Assembly: GCA_003993805.1 (NCBI GenBank)
Contig: RSEF01000003.1
Span: 83,737,835 to 83,801,834, forward strand
Length of the DNA: 64,000 nt
DNA from: Himantopus leucocephalus
Lineage: Eukaryota; Chordata; Aves; Charadriiformes; Recurvirostridae
Reading direction: 5' to 3'
The notes under the pieces are model-generated. The model ran no database searches and had not been told where the DNA came from. It saw nothing but the letters and a program-made list of their open reading frames with translations. Positions 61,790 through 64,000 of this stretch are shown here, piece after piece. The translations under genes and the position numbers were made by a program. The first letter of the stretch is position 1, and every line of letters starts with the position of its first letter.

Positions 61790-62140
61790 CTCCCCCAAAG
61801 CACAGCCGGCCGTCACAGCGGGCAGCCCCTCTCCCACGGGCGCGGAGGAAGGGAGCGCGGAGCGGGACCGCGGGGCTCAGGCTCCACCTAGCGGGGAAGC
61901 GCTGGGGAAACCCGCTGCCCGGGGTTGGGGGGGTTGGGGGGGCAGGCCGGGCTCCCACCCGCGGCCGAGAGCTCACAGCCACCCCGGGAAAGGACAGCTG
62001 GAAGCAGAGATCCCTTTTTAGAAGCTGTATTTATTCCTCGTGGGCAGTGCGCGCAGCGACTCGGGCTTTTCCCGCATCCCGCCGCGGACGAGCCTTTGCG
62101 TCGCATCATCACTCCCCCCGCAATCCCGGGCCGGTGGGTT
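61790..62140. promoter_or_regulatory. CpG island, candidate promoter
   Basis: The only CpG-dense block in the window: by eye roughly 35 CpG in 350 bases, with GC-box-like words such as GGGCGCGGAG and CCGCGGCCG, in strongly GC-rich sequence surrounded by CpG-poor DNA. In vertebrates such islands usually mark transcription starts. Direction and gene are unknown. Overlapping frames on both strands (61786-62142, 61925-62284, 61888-62277, 61743-61982) are typical of GC-rich non-coding or 5' UTR sequence, and none was recognised. Confidence 0.6.
61921..61942 (+). other. G-quadruplex motif
   Basis: GGGG, TT, seven G, TT, seven G. The long runs can supply four G-tracts with very short loops, a strong potential quadruplex. 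It sits inside the CpG island, where such motifs are common near transcription starts. Confidence 0.75.
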
Positions 62141-62144
62141 GAAG

Positions 62145-64000
62145 GAAAAGGGCACCATTTGATGCAAACTGTTTGCTGGGTTCTGCACACCCCCAAGAAG
62201 ACCGAGATGACTCTATGCTTCAAGAGCATTTCAGGGCAGAGTGATGCCTCGCAAGCAAATGTGGACTTTCCCTCCAATGTTTAATCTCTGCCTCCTATCT
62301 CCCTGAGGCAGCAACTCAAAGAAAATGACCCTCAAAGGGTATGATTTTCTGCTTCACGCAAAGCTTGTTATCCTGGGGCTGCTTTTTCTGTTTCCTCTCT
62401 TCTATTCTCTTTCTCCCCTCCCCTCTCCAGAACAAAAAAGATCATACATCTCATCAGGATCTGTCTTCACGGGAGATTCTTTTTTTTTTCTCTCTTTTTG
62501 ACAACTTTCTTTTCATAAGGAGAAAAAGTATATTTCTTTTTTTCAATATAATTGTATTCTGCTTTGAGTACTTTGATGTAGTAACGACTGCCATGAAGTA
62601 GATATGCTGCTTGCTGTTTAATGAAAAAGACATTTAATGTGAAGTAGCAATCATTTAGTCTTGTGACTTTTTCCATCTGTTACAAACTTCCTATTTTTAG
62701 TGGGAGGGGGGTTAATTCTGGACATTTATTTTGTGGGGAAAGTTACAGATTAATTACCTCTAGTGGAAAAAAAACTGTGTCTAACGTGTTAAAAATAGCC
62801 CTTCCTGAATTCATTTTACTTTTTTAAGGCATTTTAAAGTCCTTCATTTTTGCCTCTGTAGAAAGTAATTTTTTGTAATTATGATAGAAGAGAATCAAAG
62901 ATTTGAGGAGATCTAACATCTTTTAGTAGACTGAAAGAGATGGAAAAAAGAGCCAGGCTTTCAGGCACACATACCTAACACTTGAAGGATGTCCTGCAGG
63001 CCCCAGAGCAAGTGTTTTTGCTGTGAAACAAATATGGATAATCTTTAACTCCCATTGCGTCTCTGCAAACAACTGCCATCATTGCAAGGAGTGTCATCAT
63101 ACATTTCGCGTATTTCCAGCTAGCAGTAAACAGGAATAAGAAATCCAAATCTGTACATCGCAGATCTATTTTCCATAGACTGATAAGCTAGACTCCATTT
63201 TACAAATCTGAGTTATTCAGTGAAATTAAAATGAAGCGGGCTTCATACCCACATCCTGCCAAAATTAAAGGACACGTCTGATGGTGCAGAGGTTTAACAG
63301 TTCAGCCAAGTCTGTCAATAGCATCTTTGCTGTCTCCCTGCACCGGCTGCACCACTTACCTGTGCAAGTGCGTTTGGGCCCCACTCTGACTCTCTTGCAA
63401 CCAGGAATAAATGCCCTCAGCCTCCAGCTGAATCAAGGTTTATGTACAAATCCAGCAAAAGGGATCTGAAAAGGTGGGCAGCTCTGGCAGATGTTTGGGC
63501 CTGGACATAAGGCTGTGCTATATCTAGCTGCTGGTTGCAGGCTTGGGCACCAACAGCTTTTAGGCTGCATGGACCCAGCACCAGAGAGATGATCTGACTC
63601 TGTAGGAGAAGAGGGATGCAGGATCAGGCACCCCTACTGCTGGTACACCAGGATGGATGAACCACCAGCAATGACATTGTAAGTGACACTACTTACTGCT
63701 AACAGAGTCTCACAGAAGCACTCCAAGAGTTTCGAGACCTTCTCGTCTTGTCTTTGCAAGAAGACTTGAGTTATGCTCTCCATGTTGTTTTGTTAGGGGC
63801 ATTCCCTTATCTTCACACTACTGTGTTTGCTGCTACTTGTCTATTTGCATGGTGTGCCTGTTTTTGCTAAGTAATTGGGAGCTACTGGCTTCTGTGAAAC
63901 ATCCTTGCTGCTGCCTTAGGTAGCCTGTTTTTTCATCTCCTCCACACTTAAATAAAAAATTTTGGGCTGCCAGTCTAAGGATTTTTGAGGCCTTTAAAAC
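62145..64000. other. Non-coding stretch downstream of CpG island
   Basis: Composition drops back to AT-rich. Plus frame 63281-63469 and others are short and not recognised. No interspersed repeat was identified. If the CpG island is a plus-strand promoter this would be first-intron or 5' UTR sequence. Confidence 0.45.

Noticed and set aside
61786..62284. Arginine- and proline-rich frames across the CpG island
   Set aside because: GC-rich DNA lacks stops on both strands, so several overlapping frames arise. None has a recognised domain or clear start context.
1..64000. CRISPR arrays, operons, prophage, tRNA or rRNA genes
   Set aside because: No regularly spaced repeats, no bacterial gene layout, and no tRNA cloverleaf or rRNA sequence was recognised. 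The sequence is vertebrate.

Overview
This window looks like a nuclear genome scaffold from a bird. Three things point there. There are several CR1 LINE 3' ends with the avian 8-bp tail repeat (ATTCTATG-type). There are long terminal repeats starting TGTCCTGGTTTGAG and, in one copy, ending AACCACGACA, a pattern I know from avian ERVL-type LTRs. Thinly spread, heavily decayed older amniote repeats (old CR1, L3/CR1-like LINE, MIR) lie among AT-rich, CpG-poor sequence. There is no bacterial-style gene organisation. Most open frames are 60-125 codons long with no recognisable protein, as expected by chance in vertebrate non-coding DNA.

Layout. 1-11 kb: unique AT-rich sequence with one 100-N gap (6994-7093) and a 142-bp duplication around a single N (9254-9538) that looks like an assembly error. 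11.3-17 kb: an old L3/CR1-like LINE tail, a 363-bp open frame on the minus strand that might be an exon, an old CR1 tail, a short LTR end, and an old CR1 reverse-transcriptase fragment. 17-22.6 kb: unique sequence with a poly-A gap. 22.6-23.4 kb: two CR1 tails in the same orientation. 23.4-31 kb: unique sequence, one long ancient CR1 tail (29385-29880), then an ERVL-type LTR with a clear 5-bp target-site duplication and a gap inside it. 31-46 kb: unique sequence, one small CR1 tail, and two possible exons (38896 and 42121) that rest on splice-acceptor-like sequence only. 46-61 kb: a gap, a second overlap-type duplication, two MIR fragments, a CR1 fragment and other old repeats. 61.3-62.2 kb: a second, larger ERVL-type LTR broken by a gap and directly abutting the only CpG island in the window, which contains a strong G-quadruplex motif. 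The last 1.8 kb is unique AT-rich sequence.

I cannot name a single protein-coding gene. The window is best read as intergenic or intronic DNA. The CpG island near 62 kb is the only strong hint of a promoter. I found no evidence of a novel biological system. The most useful observations are the assembly artefacts, the LTR-CpG island junction, and three unconfirmed exon candidates.
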